A DNA stretch of 64,000 nt from Streptomyces finlayi. GTDB taxonomy: Bacteria > Actinomycetota > Actinomycetes > Streptomycetales > Streptomycetaceae. The stretch is taken from NCBI RefSeq assembly GCF_014216315.1, contig NZ_CP045702.1, positions 4,712,001 through 4,776,000 of the forward strand, read 5' to 3'. Below are positions 17,016 through 25,704 of the stretch, piece after piece. A program made the translations under genes and the position numbers. Each line of letters begins with the position of its first letter. Position 1 is the stretch's first letter. Below the pieces are notes generated by a model. The model did no database searches and was not told where the DNA came from. It saw only the letters and a list, made by a program, of their open reading frames with translations.

Positions 17016-17333
17016 GTGCTTGATACGACTCCGCTGATCACCGCCGTCGACCGGTTCGCCGACCGCCTGCGCTCCGCCCCGCAGAGCCGGCTCCGGCGCG
17101 GCGCCGCCGCCGAGGGGCTGGCCACGGCCAGGGAACTCGCCGTACGGGCCCAGCGGATCGAGCGGCCCGGCGAGGAGCCGCGCGTCATGCCGGACGCGGG
17201 CGTGTTCAGCGTCGGCGACCAACTCGCCGTCGCCGGGCGGGATCTGGCGGCGGCATTGGTGATGGCCCCGCCCGTGGAGCTGGACGAGGCCGTGCGGTAC
17301 GTCGAGGAAGCTGCGGCGCGGGCGTTCGGGTAG
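17016..17333 (+). CDS. Small hypothetical protein
   Basis: 105-aa Ala/Arg-rich, apparently all-helical soluble protein with a GTG start. I do not recognise a domain. It has no signal peptide or membrane segment. The arrangement (LITAVDRFADRLRSA to EELDEAVRYVEEAAARAFG-like C-terminus) and the strong third-position GC support real coding. It is divergent from the DUF4287 gene with 100 bases between starts, and convergent with the next gene. Confidence 0.65.
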   Translation: MLDTTPLITAVDRFADRLRSAPQSRLRRGAAAEGLATARELAVRAQRIERPGEEPRVMPDAGVFSVGDQLAVAGRDLAAALVMAPPVELDEAVRYVEEAAARAFG

Positions 17334-17359
17334 GGCCCGCGCCAGGGGTGAACCGCGTA

Positions 17360-18241
17360 CTAGAACGAGGCGATGACCCGGTCGGCCAGGATGTAGACGT
17401 TGTCCTGGCCGCACGCGAAGGTCAGCGCGTAGGCGCCGGAGACCCCGGAACCGCCCAGCAGGAACGGCGTCTCACCGGCGCGCAGGGAATCGGCGAGGCG
17501 CTCGGCCGTCTCCCGGTGGCCCGGTGTCATGCAGAGCGTGGTGCCGTCCGCGAAGACGTACACGTCGAGGGTGCCGAGCGGGCCGGGACGGACGTCCGTC
17601 AGCTCGACGGCCGTGTCGGCGAGCTCTTCCAGCCGGCTCACGGTGCGCTCGTGGTCGGTGACCACGGGTGTCTGCACGGGGACGAAGTCCGGGTGCGAGG
17701 GGTGCCGGCGGCGGGCCGCGGCCAGCTCGGGGGAGTCCTCGGGATAGTCGGAGATCTCCGGAAGTTCGGTGACCTCGGCGAGCTCGCGCTCGCCCAGGGC
17801 CCGCTCGCTGAGCTCCGTCAGCTCCTCCAGGGCCTCGGTCGCTTCGAGGTCCATCGCTTCCAGTCCGGCGAAGTCGGCCTGACGCGGAAGGAAGAACGGC
17901 ACGTCGTCGCCGAGACCGGACAGCCCGCCCAGCAGGGACGGGGCGTCGGCGGCGTCGCGGGCCTCCTGCGCGGCCCAGAAGGCACGCGCCTCGGCGAGCT
18001 CGCGCTCCCGCTCCTCGGCGAGTGCTTCGGTGACGGCCGCGCGTATCTCCGCGACGGGGGTGGCTGTACTGCGACTCTGCGGTGGCACGGTGGCCGCGTC
18101 GAACCGGCTCGCGGCCAGCTCGGTGCGCAGGGCCGCGACCTGCTTGCGCAGCCCGTGAGCGGCGTGCAGAGCGGCGGCGCCGGCAGCCGTGGCAGCGGCG
18201 GTGGTCAGCAACAGGGCAAACGACATGGCGCTCACTGACAT
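17360..18241 (-). CDS. Hypothetical membrane-anchored or secreted protein
   Basis: 293-aa protein whose N-terminus is one hydrophobic segment (SFALLLTTAAATAAGAAALH) followed by a coiled-coil-like stretch (GLRKQVAALRTELAAS). The middle is acidic, with a Glu/Leu-rich run (LEATEALEELTELSERALG). The C-terminus is a compact domain (TVSRLEELADTAVELTDVRP to VSGAYALTFACGQDNVYILADRVIASF). No named domain recognised. ATG 18241, GTG 18235 and ATG 18226 are all in frame; GGGAG upstream is best spaced for the GTG. Confidence 0.75.
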   Translation of the reverse strand: MSVSAMSFALLLTTAAATAAGAAALHAAHGLRKQVAALRTELAASRFDAATVPPQSRSTATPVAEIRAAVTEALAEERERELAEARAFWAAQEARDAADAPSLLGGLSGLGDDVPFFLPRQADFAGLEAMDLEATEALEELTELSERALGERELAEVTELPEISDYPEDSPELAAARRRHPSHPDFVPVQTPVVTDHERTVSRLEELADTAVELTDVRPGPLGTLDVYVFADGTTLCMTPGHRETAERLADSLRAGETPFLLGGSGVSGAYALTFACGQDNVYILADRVIASF

Positions 18242-18506
18242 ACTCCCGGTTTCAATCGATCCCCCGACTTCCTACATCAGCTTGTCCTGTACCTGGGCCG
18301 GCTGTCAGTGCATTACGTCACGAATTGGACAGGTCTTTGGGCCTGGTGTTTACCCCTGTGACCAGCGTGACCTGGGGAAACGACTCTCCCCCGGGACGCA
18401 GATCACATCCTGGGGGAGATTCGGTCACGGTCGGGGCTCGGAACGGTTCGCACCAGCCGTTCCACGGGAGGGGCGCAGGCGGCCTGATCCGAGCGGGAGG
18501 CCCCTC

Positions 18507-18667
18507 GGGTCTTTCGTCTGGATCATGCCGGGCTCGCGGGGGCCGGCACGCGCATCTGCGGCGTTGTCGGCAATCACCAACGCTCCGCGTTGCCTCGATC
18601 CTCCGCCTTGCAGCTGCACGCACCGGCCCCCGCTCCCTGATCCCGGCCTGATCCAGACGAAAGGCCC
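18507..18667. repeat. Large hairpin repeat, copy A
   Basis: A 161-nt palindromic unit whose outer arms are complementary at 18 of 19 positions (18507-18525 with 18649-18667; one arm reads TGATCCAGACGAAAGGCCC). The arms continue inward imperfectly (CCGGG and GGGGGCCGG with partners). The interior contains GGCGTTGTCG at offset 53 and CTCCGCCTTG at offset 94, the same offsets as in copy B, two bases downstream. A smaller hairpin (GGAACGG/CCGTTCC) lies at 18440-18463. It fills the gap between two convergent or tail-facing genes and encodes nothing credible. Confidence 0.85.
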
Positions 18668-18669
18668 TT

Positions 18670-18829
18670 GGTCCTGTCTGGAGTTCCCCCGCGGCGTCGC
18701 GGCGTCCGGCACCGCCGCCTCCGGCGTTGTCGTCAGTCGCGAGGGCTCCGCCATCGCTCCCTCCTCCGCCTTGGATTCGACGGCACCGGACGCCGCTCCT
18801 TCTCCCGCGCTGGAACTCCAGACAGGACC
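18670..18829. repeat. Large hairpin repeat, copy B
   Basis: A 160-nt unit with perfect 18-bp terminal inverted repeats (GGTCCTGTCTGGAGTTCC at 18670 and its complement ending at 18829), plus inner complementary segments (GCGGCGTCCGG near 18690 with CCGGACGCCGC near 18786). It shares length and internal landmarks with copy A. Its right end touches the last base of the thiolase stop codon, so it may act as that gene's terminator. It could be a MITE- or REP-like element. Confidence 0.87.
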
Positions 18830-20049
18830 TAGCTGAGGCGCTCGATGACCATGGCCATGCCCTGGCCGCCGCCCACGCACATGGTCTCCAGGCCGAACTG
18901 CTTGTCGTGGAACTGCAGGCTGTTGATCAGCGTGCCGGTGATCCGGGCGCCGGTCATGCCGAAGGGGTGGCCGACGGCGATGGCGCCGCCGTTGACGTTG
19001 ACCTTGTCCAGCGGCAGGCCGAGGTCGCGGTACGAGGGGATGACCTGGGCGGCGAACGCCTCGTTGATCTCGGCCAGGTCGATGTCGTCGACGGTCAGGC
19101 CCGCGCGCTTCAGCGCCTGCTTGCTGGCCTCGACCGGACCGTAGCCCATGATCTCGGGGGACAGGCCGGAGACGCCGGTCGACACGATCCGGGCCAGCGG
19201 GGTCAGGCCCAGCTCGCGCGCCTTGGTGTCCGACATGATCACCAGGGCGGCGGCGCCGTCGTTGAGCGGGCAGCAGTTGGCCGCGGTGACCAGGCCGTCG
19301 GGGCGGAAGACCGGCTTCAGGCCCTGGACGCCCTCAAGGGTGACGCCCGCGCGCGGGCCGTCGTCCTGCGAGACGACGGTGCCGTCCGGCGTCGTCACCG
19401 GGGTGATCTCGCGCTCCCAGAAGCCGTTCTTGATGGCCGCTTCGGCGAGGTTCTGCGAACGCACGCCGAACTCGTCCATGTCCTGGCGCGTGACGCCCTT
19501 GAGCCGGGCCAGGTTCTCCGCGGTCTGCCCCATCGAGATGTACGCGTCCGGGACGACGCCGTCCTCGCGGGGGTCGTGCCAGGTCGCGCCCTCCTGCTCG
19601 GCGCGCGCCGCGGTGCGCGCCTCGGCCTCGGCGAACAGCGGGTTGTGCGTGTCCGGCAGGCTGTCGGAGTTGCCCTTCACGAAGCGGGACACCATCTCGA
19701 CACCGGCCGAGATGAACACGTCACCCTCGCCGGCCTTGATGGCGTGCAGCGCCATGCGGCTGGTCTGCAGCGAGGACGAGCAGTAGCGGGTGACCGTGCA
19801 GCCGGGAAGGTGGTCCATCCCCATCTGCACGGCGATGATGCGGCCCAGGTTGTTGCCCTGCTCGCCGCCGGGGAGGCCGCAGCCGAGCATCAGGTCATCG
19901 ATGTCCCGGGGGTCCAGCTCGGGGACCTTGGCCAGCGCGGTCTGGATGATGGTGGCGGTCAGGTCGTCCGCGCGCAGGTCCTTGAGGGACCCCTTGAAGG
20001 CCCGGCCGATCGGCGAACGGGCAGCAGAGACGATCACGGCTTCGGGCAT
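18829..20049 (-). CDS. Acetyl-CoA C-acyltransferase (thiolase)
   Basis: Thiolase of 406 aa catalysing thiolytic cleavage of 3-ketoacyl-CoA (beta-oxidation) or the reverse condensation. N-terminal MPEAVIVSAARSPIGRAFKG, the active-site Cys in TRYCSSSLQTSRMA, the His motif VGHPFGMTGAR and the C-terminal Cys in ETMCVGGGQGMAMVIE are all intact. The ATG at 20049 has GGAG eight bases upstream; upstream in-frame codons lack family similarity. Monocistronic by appearance; the transcript runs into hairpin repeat B. Confidence 0.93.
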   Translation of the reverse strand: MPEAVIVSAARSPIGRAFKGSLKDLRADDLTATIIQTALAKVPELDPRDIDDLMLGCGLPGGEQGNNLGRIIAVQMGMDHLPGCTVTRYCSSSLQTSRMALHAIKAGEGDVFISAGVEMVSRFVKGNSDSLPDTHNPLFAEAEARTAARAEQEGATWHDPREDGVVPDAYISMGQTAENLARLKGVTRQDMDEFGVRSQNLAEAAIKNGFWEREITPVTTPDGTVVSQDDGPRAGVTLEGVQGLKPVFRPDGLVTAANCCPLNDGAAALVIMSDTKARELGLTPLARIVSTGVSGLSPEIMGYGPVEASKQALKRAGLTVDDIDLAEINEAFAAQVIPSYRDLGLPLDKVNVNGGAIAVGHPFGMTGARITGTLINSLQFHDKQFGLETMCVGGGQGMAMVIERLS

Positions 20050-20206
20050 CACGCGGCTCCATGAGGGCTGGAAGGCAGGCTGGAAGGCTTGACTGACTTG
20101 GAAGCTACCCGGACGTATCGCTGAGGTCACCCGGCAGGCCGTGTGATGCGGGCCTCTTTTCTAAGCAACCGCTCAGTCGCTCCGGGGCTCAGTGCTGTGC
20201 ATCTGC

Positions 20207-21400
20207 TCAGTCGGTCTGCCGCGCCTCCCGGTGTGCCGGGCCCTTCTCCGTGTCCGTGGCCTCGTCCGTGGCGTCGTTCGTGACCTCGTGCATGACCGGC
20301 TCCCCCGCCGGTACCGCGGTCGCGGGCAGACGCCGCCGCCTGCGGTGCTTGAGGAGGGCCCAGGGTGCCCGGGCGCCCGTGACCTCCGTACCGGCCTCCC
20401 GTGCCGCCCTGGAAGCCGCCTTGGCCACCGGCAGCATGCCCTCGCGCCGCGCCCCGTCCAGCCGGTCCGTCTCCGGCCACAGGCCCAGCGCCGCGCACAC
20501 GGTGGGCAGCATCGCCATCGCAGCCGTCGCGTACCCCTCCGCCGACGGGTGGTAGTTGTCCGGGCCGAACAGCTCGCGCGGATTCGCCGCGAACTCCGGC
20601 CCCAGCAGATCGCCCAGCGACACCGTGCGCCCGCCCTGCTCCACGGCGCCGATGGTCTGGGCGGCCGCCAGCTGTCGGCTCACCCGGCGGGCCAGCCAGC
20701 GCAGCGGCTGGTAGACCGGCTCGATCGTCCCCAGGTCCGGGCACGTACCCACGATGACCTCGGCGCCGGCGGTCCGCAGCCTGCGGACCGCCGTGGTCAG
20801 ACACCGCACCGACTGCGTGGCGGGCATCCGGTGCGTCACGTCGTTCGCCCCGATCATGATCACGCACACATCGGGCACCCGCGCCGGATCGGCCAGCACC
20901 AGCGAGACCTGGCGCTCCAGGTCGTCGGACCGCGCACCCGGCAGCGCGACGTTCCGCAGATCCACCGGCCGTTCGGAAACGGCCGCCAGTCCCGACGCGA
21001 GCAGCGCGCCCGGCGTCTGCCCGGCCCTGCGGACCCCCTGGCCGGCCGCCGTCGAGTCACCGAGCATCGTGAGCCGCAACGGGTCGGCGGGGCTGGTGAA
21101 CGCCACCCCGTACCGCCCGTCCGCGGGCGGGGGCACCGGTGCCGTACCCCCGCCCACCTGCTTCTTCGCCAGCTGGACCTCGGCCAGCACCACACCTACC
21201 GTCGCGGCTCCGATCAGCCCGATGCTGCCGCCACCGTAAGCAGCGCCCGCAGCGATCCGCCGTGCCACCCTCGCACTCGACACAGTCGGGTCCACCTCCT
21301 CTTCGCCGTACGCAGTACTGACGTCTACCTGCCCCGTGGGTGGCAGAGCCCAATCGCTTCGCCCAATCACGGGCCCGTAGGCATACTCTGGCCGGACCAT
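20207..21400 (-). CDS. SGNH/GDSL-type hydrolase, membrane-anchored
   Basis: Serine esterase/lipase-like enzyme of 397 aa. A membrane segment near residues 40-70 (AAYGGGSIGLIGAATVGVVL) suggests extracytoplasmic anchoring. Block I is LTMLGDSTAAGQG with the nucleophile Ser, block II contains NVALPGARS, block III is IMIGANDVTH and block V is DNYHPSAEGYATAA with the Asp/His pair. The C-terminal ~90 residues are basic and Ala-rich (LLKHRRRRRLPATAVPAGEP). The ATG at 21400 is only 22 bases from the divergent CBS start, so the two share a compact promoter region. Substrate unknown. Confidence 0.88.
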   Translation of the reverse strand: MVRPEYAYGPVIGRSDWALPPTGQVDVSTAYGEEEVDPTVSSARVARRIAAGAAYGGGSIGLIGAATVGVVLAEVQLAKKQVGGGTAPVPPPADGRYGVAFTSPADPLRLTMLGDSTAAGQGVRRAGQTPGALLASGLAAVSERPVDLRNVALPGARSDDLERQVSLVLADPARVPDVCVIMIGANDVTHRMPATQSVRCLTTAVRRLRTAGAEVIVGTCPDLGTIEPVYQPLRWLARRVSRQLAAAQTIGAVEQGGRTVSLGDLLGPEFAANPRELFGPDNYHPSAEGYATAAMAMLPTVCAALGLWPETDRLDGARREGMLPVAKAASRAAREAGTEVTGARAPWALLKHRRRRRLPATAVPAGEPVMHEVTNDATDEATDTEKGPAHREARQTD

Positions 21401-21422
21401 CTCGGAGATCCCGGAGTACACG

Positions 21423-22826
21423 GTGCAATTCCACGATTCGATGATCAGTCTTGTCGGCAACACCCCGCTGGTGAGGCTGCGCAATGTGTCGGCAGGCATT
21501 CAGGCGACGGTCCTGGCCAAGGTCGAGTACTTCAACCCAGGCGGGTCGGTGAAGGACCGCATCGCGCTGCGCATGATCGAGGCGGCCGAGCAGAGCGGTG
21601 AGCTCAGGCCCGGCGGCACGATCGTCGAGCCGACCAGCGGCAACACAGGCGTCGGCCTCGCCATCGTCGCCCAGCAGAAGGGCTACCACTGCATCTTCGT
21701 CTGCCCCGACAAGGTGTCCACGGACAAGATCAATGTGATGCGTGCGTACGGTGCGGAGGTCGTGGTCTGCCCGACGGCCGTCGATCCCGAGCACCCGGAC
21801 TCGTACTACAACGTCTCCGACCGCCTCGTCCGTGAGACGCCGGGGGCCTGGAAGCCGGACCAGTACTCCAACCCGAACAACCCGCGCTCCCACTACGAGA
21901 CCACCGGTCCCGAGATCTGGGAGCAGACGGACGGCCGCATCACGCACTTCGTGACGGGCGTCGGCACAGGCGGCACGATCACCGGTACCGGCCGCTACCT
22001 CAAGGAGGCCAGCGGCGGCGCCGTGAAGGTCATCGGCGCCGACCCGGAGGGTTCGGTCTACTCGGGCGGCTCCGGACGCCCGTATCTGGTCGAGGGCGTG
22101 GGTGAGGACTTCTGGCCCACCGCCTACGACCCCACCGTCACGGACGAGATCATCGCGGTGTCCGACAAGGACTCCTTCCAGATGACCCGCCGTCTCGCCA
22201 AGGAGGAGGGCCTGCTCGTCGGCGGCTCCTGCGGCATGGCGGTCGTCGCGGCCCTGGAGGTCGCCTCACGTCTGGGACCGGACGACGTGGTCGTCGTCCT
22301 CCTCCCCGACAGCGGGCGCGGCTATCTGAGCAAGATCTTCAACGACGAGTGGATGGCGGACTACGGGTTCCTGGAGAACACCGGTCCGTCCGCCCGCGTC
22401 GGTGCCGTCCTGGACTACAAGGAGGGCCCGCTGCCGCACCTCGTCCACATGCACCCCGAGGAGACGGTCGGCGAGGCGATCGAGGTGCTCCGCGAGTACG
22501 GCGTCTCCCAGATGCCGATCGTGAAGCCCGGGGCGGGACACCCGGACGTGATGGCCGCCGAGGTCATCGGTTCCGTCGTCGAGCGTCAGCTCCTGGACGC
22601 CCTGTTCACCCAGCGCGCCCAGCTCTCCGACGCACTGGAGAAGCACATGTCGGCCCCGCTGCCGCAGGTCGGCTCCGGCGAGCCGGTCGAGGACCTGATG
22701 GCCGCGCTCAGCGGCGCGGACGGCGCGGACGCGGCGATCGTGCTGGTGGAGGGCAAGCCCAAGGGTGTCGTGAGCAGGCAGGACCTGCTGGCGTTCCTCG
22801 CCAGGGACGCGGGTACGAAGGCGTAA
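21423..22826 (+). CDS. Cystathionine beta-synthase (PLP domain plus CBS pair)
   Basis: PLP enzyme of 467 aa joining homocysteine and serine to cystathionine in reverse transsulfuration. The PLP-lysine motif is NPGGSVKDRIALRM (about residue 38), the phosphate/carboxylate loops are TSGNTGVGLAI and TGVGTGGTITGTGRYL, and LLVGGSCGMA follows. After residue 330 two CBS domains appear (VGEAIEVLREYGVSQMPIV, then AALSGADGADAAIVLVEGKP and VVSRQDLLAFLA), expected to bind adenosyl ligands. The GTG start has GGAG seven bases upstream. The gene is divergent from the SGNH hydrolase. Confidence 0.95.
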   Translation: MQFHDSMISLVGNTPLVRLRNVSAGIQATVLAKVEYFNPGGSVKDRIALRMIEAAEQSGELRPGGTIVEPTSGNTGVGLAIVAQQKGYHCIFVCPDKVSTDKINVMRAYGAEVVVCPTAVDPEHPDSYYNVSDRLVRETPGAWKPDQYSNPNNPRSHYETTGPEIWEQTDGRITHFVTGVGTGGTITGTGRYLKEASGGAVKVIGADPEGSVYSGGSGRPYLVEGVGEDFWPTAYDPTVTDEIIAVSDKDSFQMTRRLAKEEGLLVGGSCGMAVVAALEVASRLGPDDVVVVLLPDSGRGYLSKIFNDEWMADYGFLENTGPSARVGAVLDYKEGPLPHLVHMHPEETVGEAIEVLREYGVSQMPIVKPGAGHPDVMAAEVIGSVVERQLLDALFTQRAQLSDALEKHMSAPLPQVGSGEPVEDLMAALSGADGADAAIVLVEGKPKGVVSRQDLLAFLARDAGTKA

Positions 22827-23160
22827 CACCGTGTGTCCGGGCTTCGTGAAATCGGTACGAGCGCGTCACGTACGCGCAGCGCCCGCTTAACACGGCTCGG
22901 GCAGATTGGCGGGTGTCGGCAGGGGAACCCGCCGGCACCCGAGACGGCGACACGGACTACGGAGCGGCTCCCGGACCTCCACCGTCGCCAGGACGCGGCA
23001 CCCGGCCCTGACCCGGACCGCGTCCCTCGCGGGGACCGTCGTCGTCCCGCCCTCCGGGCAACCGGGGGTGCGGCGGTCCCCGCGACCGTCTCCCGCACAT
23101 CGCCCGTACGGCTTCCGTGCGTCCGGCCTCTGCCCGCACCGGCTGCGTCCGCGTACCCGT
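22827..23160. other. Intergenic region, no gene seen
   Basis: 334 bases between the cystathionine synthase stop and the end of the facing membrane-protein gene. Open frames here have poor codon bias and no recognisable product. I see short GC-rich inverted repeats (CGCGTCACGTACGCG near 22862), a possible terminator, and nothing else. Confidence 0.4.
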
Positions 23161-23586
23161 TCACCCCTCCCAGTCGGAGGCCGTCCTGCGCCCGGCCCGC
23201 CGGGTGCGGGACCAGGGCAGGCCGTGAGCCGCGTGCACCGCGTTGACACCGACGATCCCCGCCCACGCCACGACCAGCCCGTCGATCCCCGCGTTCGCGA
23301 CGCCGATCGCGGACAGCGGGATCGCCAGGACCAGCGAGAGCGCACCGAAGCCGAAGCGCTCGCCGAAGGTCCGCATGCCTTGGGGCGTACGTGTTTCCCG
23401 GACCGTGCTCGTGCGCTGCTCGGCGAGATGGCGCCGCGCCCGCCGGTCGAGCGTCCCGTCGAGATGGCGCTCGACCTTCTCCAGGAACGAGTCGACCAGC
23501 GCCGACTCGTACTCCGGCCCGAGCTCGCTGCGGGCCTTGAGCATGGCGTCGAGTTCTTTTCTGAGTTCAGGGTCGCGGGCTTCCAC
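23161..23586 (-). CDS. Conserved small integral membrane protein
   Basis: 141-aa protein with an N-terminal helical, charged half (DPELRKELDAMLKARSELG, then ALVDSFLEKVERHLDGTLDRRARRHL) and two C-terminal membrane helices (GALSLVLAIPLSAIGVANAG and GLVVAWAGIVGVNAVHAAHG). The architecture, a soluble helical arm followed by a hairpin of helices, is common in uncharacterised Streptomyces membrane proteins. The GTG start has a weak ribosome site; the next ATG (23544) would remove 14 residues. Function unknown. Confidence 0.75.
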   Translation of the reverse strand: MEARDPELRKELDAMLKARSELGPEYESALVDSFLEKVERHLDGTLDRRARRHLAEQRTSTVRETRTPQGMRTFGERFGFGALSLVLAIPLSAIGVANAGIDGLVVAWAGIVGVNAVHAAHGLPWSRTRRAGRRTASDWEG

Positions 23587-23810
23587 GCCCGTACGGTACG
23601 AAGCCGGGGGCGCCCTGGGCAGTGGGGCTACCCCCCCTGTTTGCGGCCCCCGGTCCGTTCGCGGCCTCGGCGGGCGGGCCTTCGGTGGACGGCTGGCCTT
23701 CGGCGAACGGGCCTCCGGCGGACCGGCCTGTATATGGACATGCAGCCCGCTTGCTGGCTGAATAGATCTGTCGGCGCCGGACCGGCGCGGTGGATCTCTG
23801 GAGGGTCAGC

Positions 23811-24653
23811 ATGAGCGGGAGCAGCCCGGCCGCGCGGTTGCAGCGGCTCTTCGAGGGGCATCGGCTCACGCCCACCCAGCGCCGGATCGCCCACTCCATG
23901 GTGCGCAGGGCCGGAGACGCGCCGTTCCTGTCCAGCGTGGAGCTGGCCGAGCTGGCCGGGGTCAGTCAGCCGTCCGTCACCCGGTTCGCCGTGGCGCTCG
24001 GCTTCGACGGCTATCCCGCGCTGCGCAGGCACCTGCGGGAGGTGGCTCCCGCCGAGACGGCCGCCGGCACCGAGGACACGTACAACGAGTACCAGCAGGC
24101 CGTCAGGGCCGAGATCGAGAACCTGCGGCATCTGACCGAACTGCTCGCCGACCCCGGGCCCGTGGAGCGGGCGGGGCGCCTCCTGGCCGGTTCACGGCCG
24201 CTGCCGGTGCTGGGGCTGCGGGCCGCTTCCTCGCAGGCGCGGGGATTCGGATACTTCGCCGCCAAGGTGCACCCCGATGTCCGGGTTCTCGACGAGGGCG
24301 GCAGCGCGCTGGTCGACCGGATCGACGCCGTCCGGCGGGCGGGTGCCACGGCGCTGGTGTGCTTCGCACTGCCCCGCCATCCCAGGGAGGTCGTGGACGG
24401 ACTCGCGTACGCCCAGGAGCAGGGGCTGACGGTGGTGACCGTCGCCGACTCCGCGTTCGCCCCGGTGGCCAAGCACAGCGACCTGCTGATTCCCGGCGCT
24501 GTCGGAACCGGGCTCGCCTTCGACACCGCGTGCGCGCCGATGCTGCTGGGGCGGGTGCTGCTGGAGGCCATGTGCGACGCCCTGCCCGAGGCCCAGGCCC
24601 GGCTGGAGGAGTTCGACGCGCGGGCCGCGGCCCGCGGTCTCTTCGTCGAGTAG
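23811..24653 (+). CDS. MurR/RpiR family transcriptional regulator
   Basis: 280-aa regulator with an N-terminal RpiR helix-turn-helix (LTPTQRRIAHSMVRRAGDAP to LAELAGVSQPSVTRFAVALGFDGYPALRRHLRE) and a C-terminal SIS sugar-phosphate isomerase-like domain (LAGSRPLPVLGLRAASSQA, then GATALVCFALPRHPREVVDG and GLTVVTVADSAFAPVA). Such proteins sense phosphosugars and control amino-sugar or central carbon genes. GGAGGG lies six bases before the ATG. No adjacent sugar genes are present, so the target is not evident. Confidence 0.92.
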   Translation: MSGSSPAARLQRLFEGHRLTPTQRRIAHSMVRRAGDAPFLSSVELAELAGVSQPSVTRFAVALGFDGYPALRRHLREVAPAETAAGTEDTYNEYQQAVRAEIENLRHLTELLADPGPVERAGRLLAGSRPLPVLGLRAASSQARGFGYFAAKVHPDVRVLDEGGSALVDRIDAVRRAGATALVCFALPRHPREVVDGLAYAQEQGLTVVTVADSAFAPVAKHSDLLIPGAVGTGLAFDTACAPMLLGRVLLEAMCDALPEAQARLEEFDARAAARGLFVE

Positions 24654-24710
24654 GTCCGGTGCCGGACCGGCCGGGAGCGCCACGCCCGGCCGGCGCTCCC
24701 GGCGAGCGGG

Positions 24711-25085
24711 TCAGATCTCCAGTTCGGCTTCGATCCGCTTCAGCTGGTGGCGGGCCATCGCCAGGTTGGCGCGGGTGGAGTCCAGCACCAGGTAGAGGAA
24801 CAGGCCGTTGCTGCCACGGGTCTTGAGGAGCCGGATCAGGTGGTACTGGGTGCCCAGCGTGATCAGGATGTCCTCGATCTCGTCCTGGATGCCGAGGTGC
24901 TCCATGGTGCGGAGCTTGGCGCGTACGACATCGGTGTTGCCCGCGGCCGCGACCTCCAGGTTGAAGTCCTTGCTGCCGCCCAGCGTGCCCAGAGCCATAC
25001 CGCTCGTGTAGTCGACGAGGGCGACACCGGTGGTGCCCTCGATGGACGTCATCGCTTCCTTCAGTGCCGCTTCGGTGTTCGCCAT
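24711..25085 (-). CDS. Roadblock/LC7 (MglB-like) domain protein 1
   Basis: 124-aa single-domain roadblock protein: an N-terminal helix (TEAALKEAMTSIEG), the strand pair GVALVDYTSGMALGTLGG, a central helix (AAAGNTDVVRAKLRTMEHLG), strands with ILITLGTQYHLIRLL, and a C-terminal helix (RANLAMARHQLKRIEAEL). Roadblock proteins are dimeric regulators of small Ras-like GTPases (MglA/MglB, Streptomyces conservons). It is the last gene of a same-strand cluster of four, 80 bases after the preceding roadblock gene. No GTPase gene is nearby. Confidence 0.9.
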   Translation of the reverse strand: MANTEAALKEAMTSIEGTTGVALVDYTSGMALGTLGGSKDFNLEVAAAGNTDVVRAKLRTMEHLGIQDEIEDILITLGTQYHLIRLLKTRGSNGLFLYLVLDSTRANLAMARHQLKRIEAELEI

Positions 25086-25165
25086 GGTGCTCGTTTCCTT
25101 TCCTGGCCGGTCGGGGTGACCGGAGCTGTTTCCTCGTGTGTGCGGGGTCCGTCCCCGCGGGGGTG

Positions 25166-25666
25166 CTACGTGAGGGGGCGGTGCGGCAGGGGTCCGCCCG
25201 GCGGGGCCGGTTGCCGCGGGGCCGGTTGCCGCGGGGCGGGTTGCTGCGGGGGGCTCACGGTGCGGGCCGGCCGGTCGGTGCGGGTTAGCGCCGTGTCGAT
25301 GAGTTCGCCGATACGGGTGCCGGAGCGGCGGCCCTCCAGATGGAGACGGCCGACGTTGATGCGGTCCTCGGCCAGCAGCGTCAGGACGGCGGAGGTGCCT
25401 GCCGCGTAGGTGGCGATGTAGCCGGCGTCGCCGCGTACCAGGAGTTCGCGGAAGCCGCCGCGGCCGGTGGCGTCGGTCATCCGGATCGCCACGCCGAGTG
25501 CGGCGGCGGTCAGCGCGGCCACTCCCTCGGCTTCCACCTCCGGCGTGTCATGAGCCACGACCAGGCCGTCGGTGCTGGCGGCCAGTGCGCCGGAGAGGAG
25601 GGGGACGCGGGCCCGTAACCGCTGGAGTTCGTCGAGGACATCCTGCACTTCGGCCTCGGGCACCAT
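25166..25666 (-). CDS. Roadblock/LC7 domain protein 2, with TTA codon
   Basis: 166-aa protein with one roadblock domain (EVQDVLDELQRLRARVPLL, GALAASTDGLVVAHDTP, AEGVAALTAAALGVA, FRELLVRGDAGYIATYAAG, SAVLTLLAEDRINVGRLHLE) and a C-terminal Pro/Gln tail with a triplicated RQPAP. GGAGGAG stands close before the ATG. Leu17 is encoded by TTA (25616-25618), so full translation should require bldA tRNA. The triplicated tail is visible in DNA as repeats of GGGGCCGGTTGCCGC at 25200-25245. It is third in the cluster, 38 bases after the DUF4388-like gene. Confidence 0.87.
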   Translation of the reverse strand: MVPEAEVQDVLDELQRLRARVPLLSGALAASTDGLVVAHDTPEVEAEGVAALTAAALGVAIRMTDATGRGGFRELLVRGDAGYIATYAAGTSAVLTLLAEDRINVGRLHLEGRRSGTRIGELIDTALTRTDRPARTVSPPQQPAPRQPAPRQPAPPGGPLPHRPLT

Positions 25667-25704
25667 CAGTTGTCTCCTCCCGGCACGCTGTCTGAGCGCG
25701 CGTA

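Noticed and set aside
18400..18828. Open frames on both strands in the hairpin region
   Set aside because: They run through the palindromes on both strands and change with copy; they reflect repeat symmetry rather than protein coding.
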